This document shows, piece by piece, positions 35,101-44,212 of a DNA stretch of 64,000 bases. The DNA is taken from assembly GCF_002879885.1 (NCBI RefSeq), contig NZ_PNYA01000030.1, positions 1-64,000 of the forward strand, read 5' to 3'. Made by a program: the position numbers and the translations under genes. The notes below the pieces were generated by a model. That model was not told the origin of the DNA. It was given only the letters and a program-made list of their open reading frames with translations, and ran no database searches. The stretch comes from Trinickia dabaoshanensis. Its GTDB lineage: Bacteria; Pseudomonadota; Gammaproteobacteria; Burkholderiales; Burkholderiaceae. Every line of letters starts with the position of its first letter. Within the stretch, counting starts at the first letter, position 1.

Positions 35101-38100
35101 TTGCCCGGCTCATCCGATGGTCCATCCACAACCGTTTCCTGGTGCTGCTCGCGACTGTACTCATGACCGGTTGGGGCCTCTACTCGGTCGCCGAGACGCC
35201 GCTCGACGCACTGCCCGACCTGTCCGATACACAGGTCATCATCAAGGCATCGTATCCGGGCAAGGCGCCGCAGGTTATCGAGGACCAGGTCACCTACCCG
35301 CTCACGACGACGCTGCTCGGCGTGCCGGGCGCAAAGACCATTCGCGCGTACTCGTCGTTCGGCGATGCGTTTGTCTACGTGCTGTTCGACGACAAGACCG
35401 ACCAGTACTGGGCACGTTCGCGCGTGCTCGAATACCTGAATCAGGTGCAAAGCCGCCTGCCGCAGGGCGCGACCGTCTCGCTCGGGCCGGACGCGACCGG
35501 CGTGGGATGGGTGTACGAGTACGCGCTGGTCGACAAGACCGGACAGCACGACCTCGGACAGCTGCGCGCGCTGAACGACTGGTTCCTGAAGTTCGAGCTG
35601 AAAGCAGTGCCGGACGTCTCCGAGGTCGCCAGCATCGGCGGCATGGTGCGCCAGTACCAGGTCGTGCTCGACCCGGACAAGCTGCGCGCTTACGGCATCA
35701 CGCAAGCCGCGGTGACCGATGCGCTCGGCAAGGCAAACCAGGCATCCGGCGGCTCGGTCGTCGAGCTGGCCGAATCGGAGTACATGGTGCGCTCGTCGGG
35801 CTATCTGCGCTCGCTCGACGACTTCCGGAATGTCGTATTGCGCACCAACGACGCGGGCACGCCGGTGCTGCTGGGCGACGTCGCACGCATCCAGATCGGC
35901 CCCGAGATGCGTCGCGGCATCGCGGAGCTGAACGGTCAGGGCGAAGTCGCCGGCGGCGTCATCGTGATGCGCTCGGGAAAAAATGCGCTGAAGACCATTG
36001 ACGCGGTGAAGGCGAAGCTCGCCGACCTGAAGCGCTCGCTGCCACCCGGCGTCGAAGTCGTCACGACTTACGACCGCTCGCAACTCATCGAACGCGCGGT
36101 GGACAACCTGAAGGACAAGCTCATCGAGGAGTTCATCATCGTTGGGCTCGTCTGTGCGGTGTTCCTGTTTCACCTGCGCAGCGCGTTCGTCGCCATTCTG
36201 TCGTTGCCGCTCGGCGTGCTGGCCGCGTTCATCGTGATGCGGTATCAGGGCGTCAACGCGAACCTGATGTCGCTCGGTGGTATCGCGATCGCGATCGGCG
36301 CGATGATCGATGCGGCCATCGTGATGATCGAGAACGCGCACAAGCACCTGGAAGCGTTCGAGCATGCGTTCCCCGAGACACGGATGACCGCCGCGCAGCG
36401 CTGGGAACTCATCGCAGCTTCGGCAACTGAGGTCGGGCCGGCATTGTTCTTCTCGCTTCTCATCATCACGCTGTCGTTCATTCCGGTGTTCTCGCTGGAA
36501 GGCCAGGAGGGCAAGCTGTTCTCTCCGCTGGCGTTCACGAAGACCTACACGATCGCGGCGGCAGCAGGTTTGTCGGTCACGCTCGTGCCTGTCCTGATGG
36601 GTTACCTGATCCGCGGCCGTATTCCGCATGAGAACGCGAATCCCATCAATCGCGTGCTGATCTGGCTGTATCGTCCATTGCTTGAGGCGACGCTGCGCTG
36701 GCCGTGGGCGGCGATTGGTCTCGCAGTTGTCGCGCTGGTGCTGACGATTCTGCCGATTTCGCGTCTTGGCGGCGAATTCATGCCGCCGCTCGACGAGGGC
36801 GATTTGCTGTATATGCCGACCGCTCTTCCGGGCATTTCCGCCGAGAAAGCGAGCGAGCTGCTGCAGCAAACCGACCGGCTCATCAAGACCGTGCCCGAGG
36901 TCGCGACAGTGTTCGGCAAGTCGGGCCGGGCGGATACGGCCACAGACCCGGCACCGCTCGAGATGTTCGAGACCACCATCCAGTTCAAGCCGCGCAGCCA
37001 GTGGCGGCCGGGCATGACGCCGGAAAAGCTGGTCGATGAGCTGGACCGGACGGTCAAGGTGCCCGGTCTTTCGAACGTATGGGTGCCGCCGATCCGCAAT
37101 CGCCTCGACATGTTGTCGACCGGCATCAAGACGCCGGTGGGCGTCAAGATTTCCGGGCCGGACCTGACGCAGATCGACCGTATCGCGACGCAGGTTGAAA
37201 CGGCCGTCAAAGGTGTCCCTGGTGTGACGTCCGCACTCGCGGAACGGCTCAACGGCGGGCGCTATATCGACGTGGACATCGACCGGCTCGCCGCAGCACG
37301 CTACGGACTGTCGGTGGCCGATATCCAGTCGGTCGTGTCGTCGGCGGTGGGCGGTGAGAACGTTGGCGAGGTGATTGCCGGCCGCGAGCGCTTCCCCATC
37401 AATATCCGCTACCCGCGCGAATTCCGCGATTCGCTTGAGAAGCTGCGGCAACTGCCAATCGTCACGGATCGCGGCGCGCAAATCCAGCTCGGCGACGTCG
37501 CCCACATCACGATCGCCGACGGCCCGCCGATGATTCGCAGCGAGAATGCTCGGCTCTCCGGGTACGTCTACGTCGATATCCGCAACACGGATCTCCAATC
37601 CGCCGTGAAGGCAATGCAGCAGGTCGTGGCTCGGCAGGTCCAGTTGCCACCCGGCTACTCGATTGCGTGGTCGGGCCAGTTCGAGTACCTGGAGCGCGCG
37701 GCGGCCAGGCTCCGGACCGTCATTCCGGTGACGCTGGTTGTCATCTTCGTGCTGTTGTTCCTGACCTTCAACTCCGCCGCCGATGCGCTGCTGCTGATGT
37801 CGACCGTGCCGTTCGCGCTGGTCGGCGGCTTCTGGCTCATCTGGATACTCGGCCACGCGGTGTCGGTCGCGACATCGGTCGGATTCATCGCGCTTGCGGG
37901 CGTCGCTGCCGAGTTTGGGGTGGTCATGCTGCTGTACCTGAAAGGTGCGCTCAATCGCCGGCTGGAAGATGGCGAGCTGCTCACCGAGGCGTTGCTGTTC
38001 GACGCGATTCGCGAAGGCGCCGTGCTGCGCGTACGGCCGAAGGCAATGACGGTGGCCGTCGTGCTCGCCGGCCTCATTCCGATCATGGTCGGGCACGGTG

Positions 38101-38303
38101 CAGGGTCGGAGGTCATGCAGCGTATCGCCGCGCCGATGGTCGGCGGCATGGTGACCGCGCCACTTCTGTCGATGTTCGTGATTCCCGCAGCGTGGTTCCT
38201 GTTGCAGCGTCGTCGCGCACGACAGGCCAGCGCTGTCCATTTTCCCCACACAAACCCTTCCGGCACGAACGTGCCAGTCAACCAAACTGGAGAGATCCAA
38301 TGA
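35097..38303 (+). CDS. cusA: Heavy-metal RND pump (CusA type)
   Basis: The 1068-residue inner-membrane protein has the RND fold with twelve membrane helices and two large periplasmic loops. The signature helix [23 protein letters not shown] marks the heavy-metal efflux (HME) group and carries the proton-relay acidic residue. With CusB and CusC it exports Cu(I)/Ag(I) using the proton gradient. Copper rather than cobalt-zinc-cadmium specificity is inferred from the CusF neighbours. The start overlaps the cusB stop (ATGA). Confidence 0.94.
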   Translation: MIARLIRWSIHNRFLVLLATVLMTGWGLYSVAETPLDALPDLSDTQVIIKASYPGKAPQVIEDQVTYPLTTTLLGVPGAKTIRAYSSFGDAFVYVLFDDKTDQYWARSRVLEYLNQVQSRLPQGATVSLGPDATGVGWVYEYALVDKTGQHDLGQLRALNDWFLKFELKAVPDVSEVASIGGMVRQYQVVLDPDKLRAYGITQAAVTDALGKANQASGGSVVELAESEYMVRSSGYLRSLDDFRNVVLRTNDAGTPVLLGDVARIQIGPEMRRGIAELNGQGEVAGGVIVMRSGKNALKTIDAVKAKLADLKRSLPPGVEVVTTYDRSQLIERAVDNLKDKLIEEFIIVGLVCAVFLFHLRSAFVAILSLPLGVLAAFIVMRYQGVNANLMSLGGIAIAIGAMIDAAIVMIENAHKHLEAFEHAFPETRMTAAQRWELIAASATEVGPALFFSLLIITLSFIPVFSLEGQEGKLFSPLAFTKTYTIAAAAGLSVTLVPVLMGYLIRGRIPHENANPINRVLIWLYRPLLEATLRWPWAAIGLAVVALVLTILPISRLGGEFMPPLDEGDLLYMPTALPGISAEKASELLQQTDRLIKTVPEVATVFGKSGRADTATDPAPLEMFETTIQFKPRSQWRPGMTPEKLVDELDRTVKVPGLSNVWVPPIRNRLDMLSTGIKTPVGVKISGPDLTQIDRIATQVETAVKGVPGVTSALAERLNGGRYIDVDIDRLAAARYGLSVADIQSVVSSAVGGENVGEVIAGRERFPINIRYPREFRDSLEKLRQLPIVTDRGAQIQLGDVAHITIADGPPMIRSENARLSGYVYVDIRNTDLQSAVKAMQQVVARQVQLPPGYSIAWSGQFEYLERAAARLRTVIPVTLVVIFVLLFLTFNSAADALLLMSTVPFALVGGFWLIWILGHAVSVATSVGFIALAGVAAEFGVVMLLYLKGALNRRLEDGELLTEALLFDAIREGAVLRVRPKAMTVAVVLAGLIPIMVGHGAGSEVMQRIAAPMVGGMVTAPLLSMFVIPAAWFLLQRRRARQASAVHFPHTNPSGTNVPVNQTGEIQ

Positions 38304-38650
38304 AGAAACTGTTTGTTATGTCCGCTGCCCTTGCAGCCACTTTCGCCACGCCCGCATTTGCCGGCAACGACATGGCCGGCATGGATATGTCGACCAGGGC
38401 TTCCGCGATGAAAGTGTCGTCGAACAATGCGCTCACCGACGCAGAGGTCAAGAAAGTCGACGTGGCGACAGGCATGGTCACGCTGAAGCACGGCGCGCTG
38501 GAAAACGTCGGCATGCCGCCGATGACGATGGCGTTCAAGGCGAAGGATGCCGCGATGGTCAAGCAGATCAAGGAAGGCGACAAGGTCAAGGTGCGCGTCG
38601 AAGAAGTCAACGGCACCCTGACCATCGTAAAACTCGAAAAGCGCTTGTGA
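38300..38650 (+). CDS. cusF: CusF-like periplasmic copper chaperone
   Basis: The 116-residue protein has a cleavable signal peptide ([18 protein letters not shown]), a Met-rich linker (NDMAGMDMS) and the CusF small-barrel fold with [12 protein letters not shown], where Met residues bind Cu(I). The position of the cation-pi Trp is taken by another residue. The start codon overlaps the cusA stop. It delivers copper to CusBA. Confidence 0.92.
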   Translation: MKKLFVMSAALAATFATPAFAGNDMAGMDMSTRASAMKVSSNNALTDAEVKKVDVATGMVTLKHGALENVGMPPMTMAFKAKDAAMVKQIKEGDKVKVRVEEVNGTLTIVKLEKRL

Positions 38651-38723
38651 CGAAGCGTTGATGGCTGGCACGCAGGCTTCTGTCCGCGCGCCGGCAGCCA
38701 GGAGTTCGGGCGAGGAGACCACC

Positions 38724-40595
38724 ATGCGAACGACATCATCCAACGCGTATCAGTCTGACTACCAAACAGCGGACATATTGAGTCGCATACTTCGCTTCGC
38801 CCTTGTCCTGTTGCTCGGACCCGCATCCTTTTCGGCTTACGCAGTCAACGAATCCGAACTGCTTGCGCCTGAGCAGGCATTTCCGTTGACCGTCAGCCTC
38901 GCGAGCCCGATGGAGGTCGTGCTCGACTTCAAGACGAAGCCCGGGTATTACCTGTATCGCGACCGAATCAGCTTTGCGGTTGACGGCACACTGGTAAAAC
39001 CGGATTCGATGCCGCCCTCCGAGTCGAAGAACGACCCGACGTTCGGCGTGGTCCAGGTCTATCACCAGCCCGTCCGGATTCGTCTTCCGTTGTCCGCTGC
39101 GATCACGTCGAGCGCCATGCTGACAGTTACATCGCAAGGATGTGCCGACGTGGGGGTCTGCTATCCGCCGCAGACGCGCCGCTTTCGGATCGCTGCGGAC
39201 GGTGCTGTGACGCTCGCAGCGCTCGTTGGGAGTGCGAATGCAGCGGACTTCCCTGTCGTCGAGAAAAGCCGGCAGTCCGCCGTACCGGGTCTACCGCTGC
39301 GTCCTGCCAATGGGATCGGCATCGCCGAATTGCTAGGCTTTCTGGTGGCTGGTCTGCTGATGGCGGGCACCGTGTGCATGTATCCGCTCATCCCTATCGT
39401 CACGGCGGTCATTAACGGTACCCGTGAGCGGTTGCCGGTATGGCGCGGGGTTTCGCTGTCGTTCGCCTATGTACAAGGACTGGCGATGACATACGCGGCG
39501 GCTGGAACCATTGCGGCAGTCGTTGGCATTCCACTTGTGGCGGTGACGCAGAAACCCTGGTTACTGGCCACGTTCGGCGCGCTCATGCTCATCCTCGCGC
39601 TCGGTATGTTCGGCGTGTTCAGGTTGCAACTGCCGACGGGCTGGCAGACGCGGTTTGCGGGATGGAGCAGACGCTTGCCCGGAGGCCGTGTTGGGCCGGT
39701 GTTCGTGATGGGCATGTTGTCCGCGCTGATTGTCGGGCCGTGTTCCACACCGGCACTGGCAGGCGCACTGGTCTACATCGCCAACAGTCATGACATCGCA
39801 GGCGGTACGCTGGCGCTGTATTTGATGGGTATCGGGATCGGCATTCCGCTGCTGCTTGTCGGCACGTTCGGAACGCGCCTGCTACCCAAGTCGGGACACT
39901 GGATGGTCGCGGTCCAGAACACACTCGGTGTCATGCTGCTGGCCGCAGCGCTGTGGTTCGTCTATTCACTGCTGCCTGTCTGGCTGCTGATGTCACTGGT
40001 CGCATTGCTGCTGACTGCTTGCGGAATGATGCTACGTGCGATCGACCCTTTACCGGCCGGCGCGACGGGGATTGCCCGAGTCGGCAAAGCGCTCGGTGTG
40101 TTGCTGCTGGTCGCAGGTATCGCCGAGTTTGTTGGCGTCGCATCGGGCAATTTCGACATGCTGATGCCACTGGGCGGTTTGACGCGGATGTCGGCGTCAG
40201 CGGGAGGTGGCGCAAGTTCGGCAGCGCGATTCGACACGATCACCTCGAACGCCAAGCTGGACGAGGCGCTCAAGCTCGCACGAGGAACACCTGTCATGGT
40301 GGACTTCTACGCGGACTGGTGCATCACCTGCAAGGAACTCGAGCGCTTCACGTTCACTGATGCACGTGTGATGGACGAGTTTACGCACTGGAAGTTGCTA
40401 CGCATCGACGTGACGAAAAATACCGAGGCCGACACGGCGATGCTGCGGCGGTTCGGTCTGTTTGGCCCTCCGGCCCTGATTTTCTTCGACAAAACTGGTC
40501 GGGAGCAGCCTGATGCGCAACTGGTCGGATTTATTGGGGCGGACGCATTCCTGGCCCATCTGAAACGCTTGCAGTCGAGTGATGTGGCGCAATAA
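38724..40595 (+). CDS. dsbD: DsbD-like thiol:disulfide interchange protein
   Basis: The start at 38724 follows a GAGGAG and is followed by a signal sequence (ILRFALVLLLGPASFSAYA). The 623-residue protein has the DsbD layout: a periplasmic alpha domain (KTKPGYYLYRDRI, CADVGVCYPP), eight membrane helices (GTVCMYPLIPIV; VGPCSTPALAGAL) and a C-terminal thioredoxin domain with C533-ITC-536. It moves electrons from cytoplasmic thioredoxin to periplasmic proteins. In a copper operon it probably repairs copper-damaged disulfides or keeps copper-binding thiols reduced. Confidence 0.9.
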   Translation: MRTTSSNAYQSDYQTADILSRILRFALVLLLGPASFSAYAVNESELLAPEQAFPLTVSLASPMEVVLDFKTKPGYYLYRDRISFAVDGTLVKPDSMPPSESKNDPTFGVVQVYHQPVRIRLPLSAAITSSAMLTVTSQGCADVGVCYPPQTRRFRIAADGAVTLAALVGSANAADFPVVEKSRQSAVPGLPLRPANGIGIAELLGFLVAGLLMAGTVCMYPLIPIVTAVINGTRERLPVWRGVSLSFAYVQGLAMTYAAAGTIAAVVGIPLVAVTQKPWLLATFGALMLILALGMFGVFRLQLPTGWQTRFAGWSRRLPGGRVGPVFVMGMLSALIVGPCSTPALAGALVYIANSHDIAGGTLALYLMGIGIGIPLLLVGTFGTRLLPKSGHWMVAVQNTLGVMLLAAALWFVYSLLPVWLLMSLVALLLTACGMMLRAIDPLPAGATGIARVGKALGVLLLVAGIAEFVGVASGNFDMLMPLGGLTRMSASAGGGASSAARFDTITSNAKLDEALKLARGTPVMVDFYADWCITCKELERFTFTDARVMDEFTHWKLLRIDVTKNTEADTAMLRRFGLFGPPALIFFDKTGREQPDAQLVGFIGADAFLAHLKRLQSSDVAQ

Positions 40596-40646
40596 CGCAG
40601 CTGTCGGCGGCCGCAGCAGGACTCATCGGCGCCTATACTGAAAATC

Positions 40647-41009
40647 ATGAATCTCTGGGTCAAACTCGTCGCCTGCTTCCTGATCGCGTGGTTGCCGATG
40701 CTCGGTTACCCCGCCCAGGCCGCGTTATGTCCAGAAATGTCGTCGATGCCTGCCGTACAGCATCCCATGAAGGCAGCAGGCGCTATCGAAGCGACAGGAT
40801 GCACATCCGGCACGATGCACGTCGGTACCAGCGCTCATCCATCTGCTTGCCACGCGGGCATGGGAAGCTCCGTGTGCGGGATGCCGGCCATACCGATGTC
40901 GCATACCGTCGGCATTGCCCCATCGACACCTGATTATCGGGCCATCACCCGGATCCTTTCCGAGCAGTTCATTCCTGAGCTGCCAGCACCGCCCCCGCGT
41001 TCGTTGTAA
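40647..41009 (+). CDS. Small exported Met/Cys/His protein (CopL-like)
   Basis: The 120-residue protein has a signal peptide (VACFLIAWLPMLGYPAQAA) and a metal-ligand-rich middle (CPEMSSM, then HPSACHAGMGSSVCGMP). The layout matches the proteins at 31807 and 54663. It is likely periplasmic copper binding or regulatory; no enzyme motif is present. Confidence 0.6.
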   Translation: MNLWVKLVACFLIAWLPMLGYPAQAALCPEMSSMPAVQHPMKAAGAIEATGCTSGTMHVGTSAHPSACHAGMGSSVCGMPAIPMSHTVGIAPSTPDYRAITRILSEQFIPELPAPPPRSL

Positions 41010-41134
41010 CTCTCCTCCGTCGGCGCTTGCCCAGCGGTTCCGTACCGCGGCTCGAGTTCGCTCGCGGCCCGCGTGACCATCCGCGAAGCGTCACATGCTC
41101 GATTCGATTCTACGAACGAAAGATGGAGATACAC

Positions 41135-41422
41135 ATGAACGCAAGACATGCACGATTGGCTGTTGTTTCCACGCTATTGCTCGCTGCGAGCGCAGTGGGC
41201 CTCGCTGCCACTGGCTCTTCTTCCAGTCCGGCGATGCAGGACCGTGAGCACGGTCACGGCGCGATGATGATGGGCGGAATGATGGGCGGCTGCCCGATGA
41301 TGGGTGGAAGCGCCGGTCTGGACCCGAAGACCGCGATGCGAATGCACGCCGAGATGATGCGGGCCATGAGCGACATCATGATGAAGTATTCCGACCAGGC
41401 GGTTACGCCACCGTCGAAGTGA
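41135..41422 (+). CDS. Met-rich periplasmic protein
   Basis: The start at 41135 is chosen because GGAG lies 7 bases upstream. The 95-residue product has a signal peptide and a HGHGAMMMGGMMGGCPMMGG stretch, then a helical tail with paired Met residues (MRMHAEMMRAMSDIMMKY). Such sequences bind Cu(I). Probably a periplasmic copper buffer. Confidence 0.65.
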   Translation: MNARHARLAVVSTLLLAASAVGLAATGSSSSPAMQDREHGHGAMMMGGMMGGCPMMGGSAGLDPKTAMRMHAEMMRAMSDIMMKYSDQAVTPPSK

Positions 41423-41475
41423 CCGCAAGCCCGACCACGTTACTCACATTGGATACAGCCTGACAAGGACTTCAC

Positions 41476-41703
41476 ATGAAATGCAACTGGAAAACCATGG
41501 CGGCCGTTGCGCTCGCACTGGTCGCCGTCATCGCCCTCGGTTACTGGGCATTTCCTCCTCTCAGAGGCACGCTTGCAACGCTCGCTGTTATCGCCAGTGT
41601 ATTCATCTGCCCGCTATCGATGATGTTCATGATGCGTGGCGTGCGTTCTCACACTGGCGGTCCCGCCACGCGCGCTCGGGTAACGGACGAAGCCAAACAC
41701 TGA
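41476..41703 (+). CDS. Small membrane protein (DUF2933-like)
   Basis: The 75-residue protein has two hydrophobic segments (AAVALALVAVIALGYWAF; LATLAVIASVFICPLSMMFMM). The CPLSMMFMMRG ending recalls DUF2933 proteins found in copper and mercury loci. It may carry a metal site in the membrane; function is not established. Confidence 0.6.
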   Translation: MKCNWKTMAAVALALVAVIALGYWAFPPLRGTLATLAVIASVFICPLSMMFMMRGVRSHTGGPATRARVTDEAKH

Positions 41704-41785
41704 GTCCGTCGATTTCTGCGGGAACTTCGGACCGGTGCGGTGGGAGCGCCCATCGTTCTGGTCCGGTTCGCTTCACGGAGAGCAT

Positions 41786-41947
41786 ATGTTCAACGGGAAA
41801 CTAATCGTCAATTTTATCATCGGCTTGCTCGCGGTCATCGGCCTGTTAGCGGTGCTGGGTACAGGTGCGATGTGGGCAATGCACACCGGAATGATGCACG
41901 GGATGCTGTCTTGTGGAGGCACCATGTATCAGCATCCGGGATTCTGA
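41786..41947 (+). CDS. Tiny membrane peptide, Met/His-rich
   Basis: The 53-residue product starts after an ACGGAGAGCAT ribosome site. It has one membrane helix (LIVNFIIGLLAVIGLLAVLG) and then MWAMHTGMMHGMLSCGG, a likely copper-binding tail. It sits between two other small copper-locus genes. Confidence 0.55.
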   Translation: MFNGKLIVNFIIGLLAVIGLLAVLGTGAMWAMHTGMMHGMLSCGGTMYQHPGF

Positions 41948-41969
41948 CCGGGAATCTGGGAGATTGAAA

Positions 41970-42527
41970 GTGAAACGACACATACGACCTCAGGCCGGCA
42001 GCATCGTCAGCAAGCACTCTAGCCTTGGCAGCAAGTCGGGGTGGCATCTGCTGTCTCTGCTGGCCCTGATTATTGCGATGCCGACGGCGTTGGTGTGGGG
42101 GCCGTCATTTGTCCATTGGGTTGCCGGCCCCACGGGAGTTGCCATCGAGTCAACAAATGCGATCCAACAGATACCCGGCTGGCGAGTTGGCATGCTGCGA
42201 CCAGACGGGTTGCGCATCGTTCCATCAGGAGTATTCGACGCCTCGCACGTACTGAATCCGGCGCAATTCTCGGACAACGCCGTGCGGCACGCGTACTGGG
42301 TAGCGACCAGGATTCCCGCGACGCTCAACAAGCTCTACTGCTGGTGTGGATGCGAGAACCGTGGCGAGCACCGTTCGAATCTTCAATGCTTCGAGGACCG
42401 GATGGCTGTGTCGTGTCCGGTTTGCCAGGGGACCGCTGAAATCGCCTACCGGATGACGCAATCGGGTATCCAGGACGCAGCGAAGATTCAGGCGGCCGTC
42501 GATGCGAAGTGGGCGTCCAAGGGATAG
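41970..42527 (+). CDS. PCYCGC-family exported protein
   Basis: The GTG at 41970 follows a GGGAGATTGAAA ribosome site. The 185-residue protein has one N-terminal membrane segment (LLSLLALIIAMPTALVWG) and the family's signature LYCWCGCE, followed by a downstream CPVCQG. PCYCGC proteins bind metal or assist cofactor handling outside the membrane. The cluster context points to copper. Confidence 0.7.
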   Translation: MKRHIRPQAGSIVSKHSSLGSKSGWHLLSLLALIIAMPTALVWGPSFVHWVAGPTGVAIESTNAIQQIPGWRVGMLRPDGLRIVPSGVFDASHVLNPAQFSDNAVRHAYWVATRIPATLNKLYCWCGCENRGEHRSNLQCFEDRMAVSCPVCQGTAEIAYRMTQSGIQDAAKIQAAVDAKWASKG

Positions 42528-42560
42528 GAGTGATGACTCATATTAGAAACGGAGGATGCG

Positions 42561-42878
42561 ATGGAACTGAAATGCGTGATCGCGATACTGCGCCCCAATG
42601 TACTCAAGATGCTCGAGCGGCAGTTGGGCGCGCTACACATCCACGGCATGACGGTGACCCATGCAAGGGGATTCGGTGCACATCCCAATCTCTTTGCCAA
42701 CGACTGGACGACTGAGCACATCAAGATCGAAATCTTCACAGTCGCCGAGAACGTCGACGCGCTGATCGAGGAAATCATGACGGTCGCCAACGAGGAATCT
42801 AGTGGTGATGGCGTCGTTGCCGTCGTACCGGTAGAACGCTTTCTGCGAGTGCGGGCGGCGACTGAAGGCGCCCGCTGA
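42561..42878 (+). CDS. PII-like signalling protein of a metal-resistance locus
   Basis: The 105-residue protein has the PII/GlnB-like ferredoxin fold pattern (MELKCVIAILRPNVLKMLERQLG, HGMTVTHARGFG, IKIEIFTVAENVDALIEEIM, GDGVVAVVPVERFLRVR). A T-loop Tyr is absent. PII-NG proteins of this kind are known beside RND metal pumps. It may sense a metabolite or metal and modulate a transporter; the partner is not known. Confidence 0.75.
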   Translation: MELKCVIAILRPNVLKMLERQLGALHIHGMTVTHARGFGAHPNLFANDWTTEHIKIEIFTVAENVDALIEEIMTVANEESSGDGVVAVVPVERFLRVRAATEGAR

Positions 42879-43242
42879 GCAAACGTCCTGGTCCTACGTT
42901 ACTGGCTCTGCATTTTGAGAGACGCAGCGCCCGCAAGTTGTAGTTGCGGACGCAAGCCTGCGCTCGTTCAGCTTCCGATTCTAGGTGCGCTTAATTTCGC
43001 TTACGAACGAAGATCGATGCCGCTATAGTTCATTTCAGCCTCCTCAAGGGTCCTGTTGACCGTCGCAGTTCAACTAGTAGACCCTAGCCGCCGCCTCCTT
43101 CGGGCGGCCAGGAGGCCTCTCAATGATTATCAATCTCAGACGACAGCGCCCGGCCCGTTTGACGATGGCCCACAGGATCAGCCGTTCGGCCTCTTTCCGT
43201 GCCGCACCACGAATCGAACGATTACCCCTTGAATCGAAACCA
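42879..43242. other. Intergenic stretch upstream of cueR
   Basis: Apart from the integrase relic at 43155-43201 and a GC-rich hairpin-prone run near 43090-43120, nothing gene-like is seen. Confidence 0.45.
43155..43201 (-). pseudogene. Short relic of the tyrosine recombinase gene
   Basis: On the minus strand this reads RKEAERLILWAIV, identical in protein to a segment of the recombinase at 57.8 kb, with only a few base changes. No other part of that gene is present here. It shows that a related recombinase-bearing element once ended or recombined at this point of the cargo. Confidence 0.65.
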
Positions 43243-43271
43243 CTTGACCTTCCCAACGTGGGAAGGTCAAG
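43243..43271. promoter_or_regulatory. MerR/CueR-type operator-promoter of cueR
   Basis: Perfect 13-bp arms CTTGACCTTCCCA and TGGGAAGGTCAAG flank a 3-base centre. The TTGACC of the left arm is also the -35 box, and the long spacer to the -10 region is typical of MerR-family promoters. The ACCTTCCC/GGGAAGGT core is the known CueR box. Confidence 0.85.
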
Positions 43272-43315
43272 AATAGTCAGTGCGGTTCGAATGGCCGTTT
43301 CGAGAGGGGAAAACG

Positions 43316-43711
43316 ATGAATATCGGCGAGGTTGCGAAGTCGTCGGGCATGTCGACCAAGATGATTCGTCACTATGAGGAAACAGGCCTGATTCGGGCTG
43401 CCACCCGGACAGGGGCGAACTATCGTGTGTACACGCCCAGGGATGTCCAGGTGCTGCGCTTCGTCCGGCAGGCCCGACATCTTGGTTTTTCCACGAAGCA
43501 GATTGCGGTGCTGCTGGCCCTTTGGGAAGACCGCAGCCGGTCCAGCGGCGAGGTCAAACGGCTCGCGAATGAGCATATTGCCAACCTGAATCTACGCATT
43601 CAGGAACTGGTGGAAATGCGGGATACGCTCCGGCATCTGGCAGCCCACTGCAAAGGGGACTCACGCCCTGACTGTCCGATTCTGGAGAAACTGGCTGGCG
43701 CGGCGCATTGA
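43316..43711 (+). CDS. cueR: CueR/HmrR-type copper-responsive regulator
   Basis: The start at 43316 is the usual MNIGEVAKSSG of MerR proteins. The 131-residue product has the N-terminal winged helix (MSTKMIRHYEETGLI), a dimerisation helix, and the metal loop with two Cys (HCKGDSRPDCPI), the arrangement of Cu(I)-binding CueR. Cu(I) binding untwists the promoter DNA and turns on copper export genes. A perfect CueR box lies upstream and a second before copZ. Confidence 0.92.
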   Translation: MNIGEVAKSSGMSTKMIRHYEETGLIRAATRTGANYRVYTPRDVQVLRFVRQARHLGFSTKQIAVLLALWEDRSRSSGEVKRLANEHIANLNLRIQELVEMRDTLRHLAAHCKGDSRPDCPILEKLAGAAH

Positions 43712-43718
43712 CGCCCCC

Positions 43719-43749
43719 TTGACCTGCCCCGCAGCGAAAGGTTGTAACT
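43719..43749 (+). promoter_or_regulatory. CueR-like promoter of copZ
   Basis: TTGACC at 43719 is followed by an ACCT...AGGT dyad (43722-43742) and a GTAACT-like -10 after a 19-base spacer. This is a weaker version of the cueR operator placed before copZ. Confidence 0.6.
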
Positions 43750-43778
43750 GAAATGATTCAACGGAACGGAGTTGGAAA

Positions 43779-43976
43779 ATGGAACTGACCATCAAGGATA
43801 TGACCTGCGGGCACTGCGCGGGCGTCGTAACGAAAGCGGTCAAGGAAGTCGATACGGCGGCACACGTGACCGTCGACCTGGAAACCAGGATCGTGCGCAT
43901 CGAGTCGTCACGCGAGGCGGGTGAATTTCTTTCGGCGATACAGGAGGCCGGATATAGTCCCGCCGCGCTCGCATGA
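43779..43976 (+). CDS. copZ: CopZ-like copper metallochaperone
   Basis: The 65-residue protein is a heavy-metal-associated (HMA) domain with the Cu(I)-binding MTCGHC motif at residues 8-13. It carries copper in the cytoplasm to the CopA ATPase encoded next. The ATG follows a GGAG 11 bases upstream. Confidence 0.92.
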   Translation: MELTIKDMTCGHCAGVVTKAVKEVDTAAHVTVDLETRIVRIESSREAGEFLSAIQEAGYSPAALA

Positions 43977-44212
43977 GCTTACACATCTGAAGGTCAGGCC
44001 ACGAAGCCTTCGACTATCCCGTTTCTCGGGACCAGCCTGGCTCAGGGGCGGATAATCACACCGGCGGCCGCGCGTTCCCCTGCACTCGTGGAACGAGCAA
44101 GCTGGCCGGTCGGCGTCCCCGCAACAGACCATAGCGGCCAGCGTTACCAATGGACGGCACGACAGGCGACGCAATTTGTGCACAGTGTGAAAGACAACGC
44201 GGAGCACGGAAA

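Noticed and set aside
35058-38300. A 1080-residue open frame antisense to cusA
   Set aside because: It is the shadow of a high-G+C coding region. The composition is His/Arg/Asp-rich with no domain, and cusA itself is certain.
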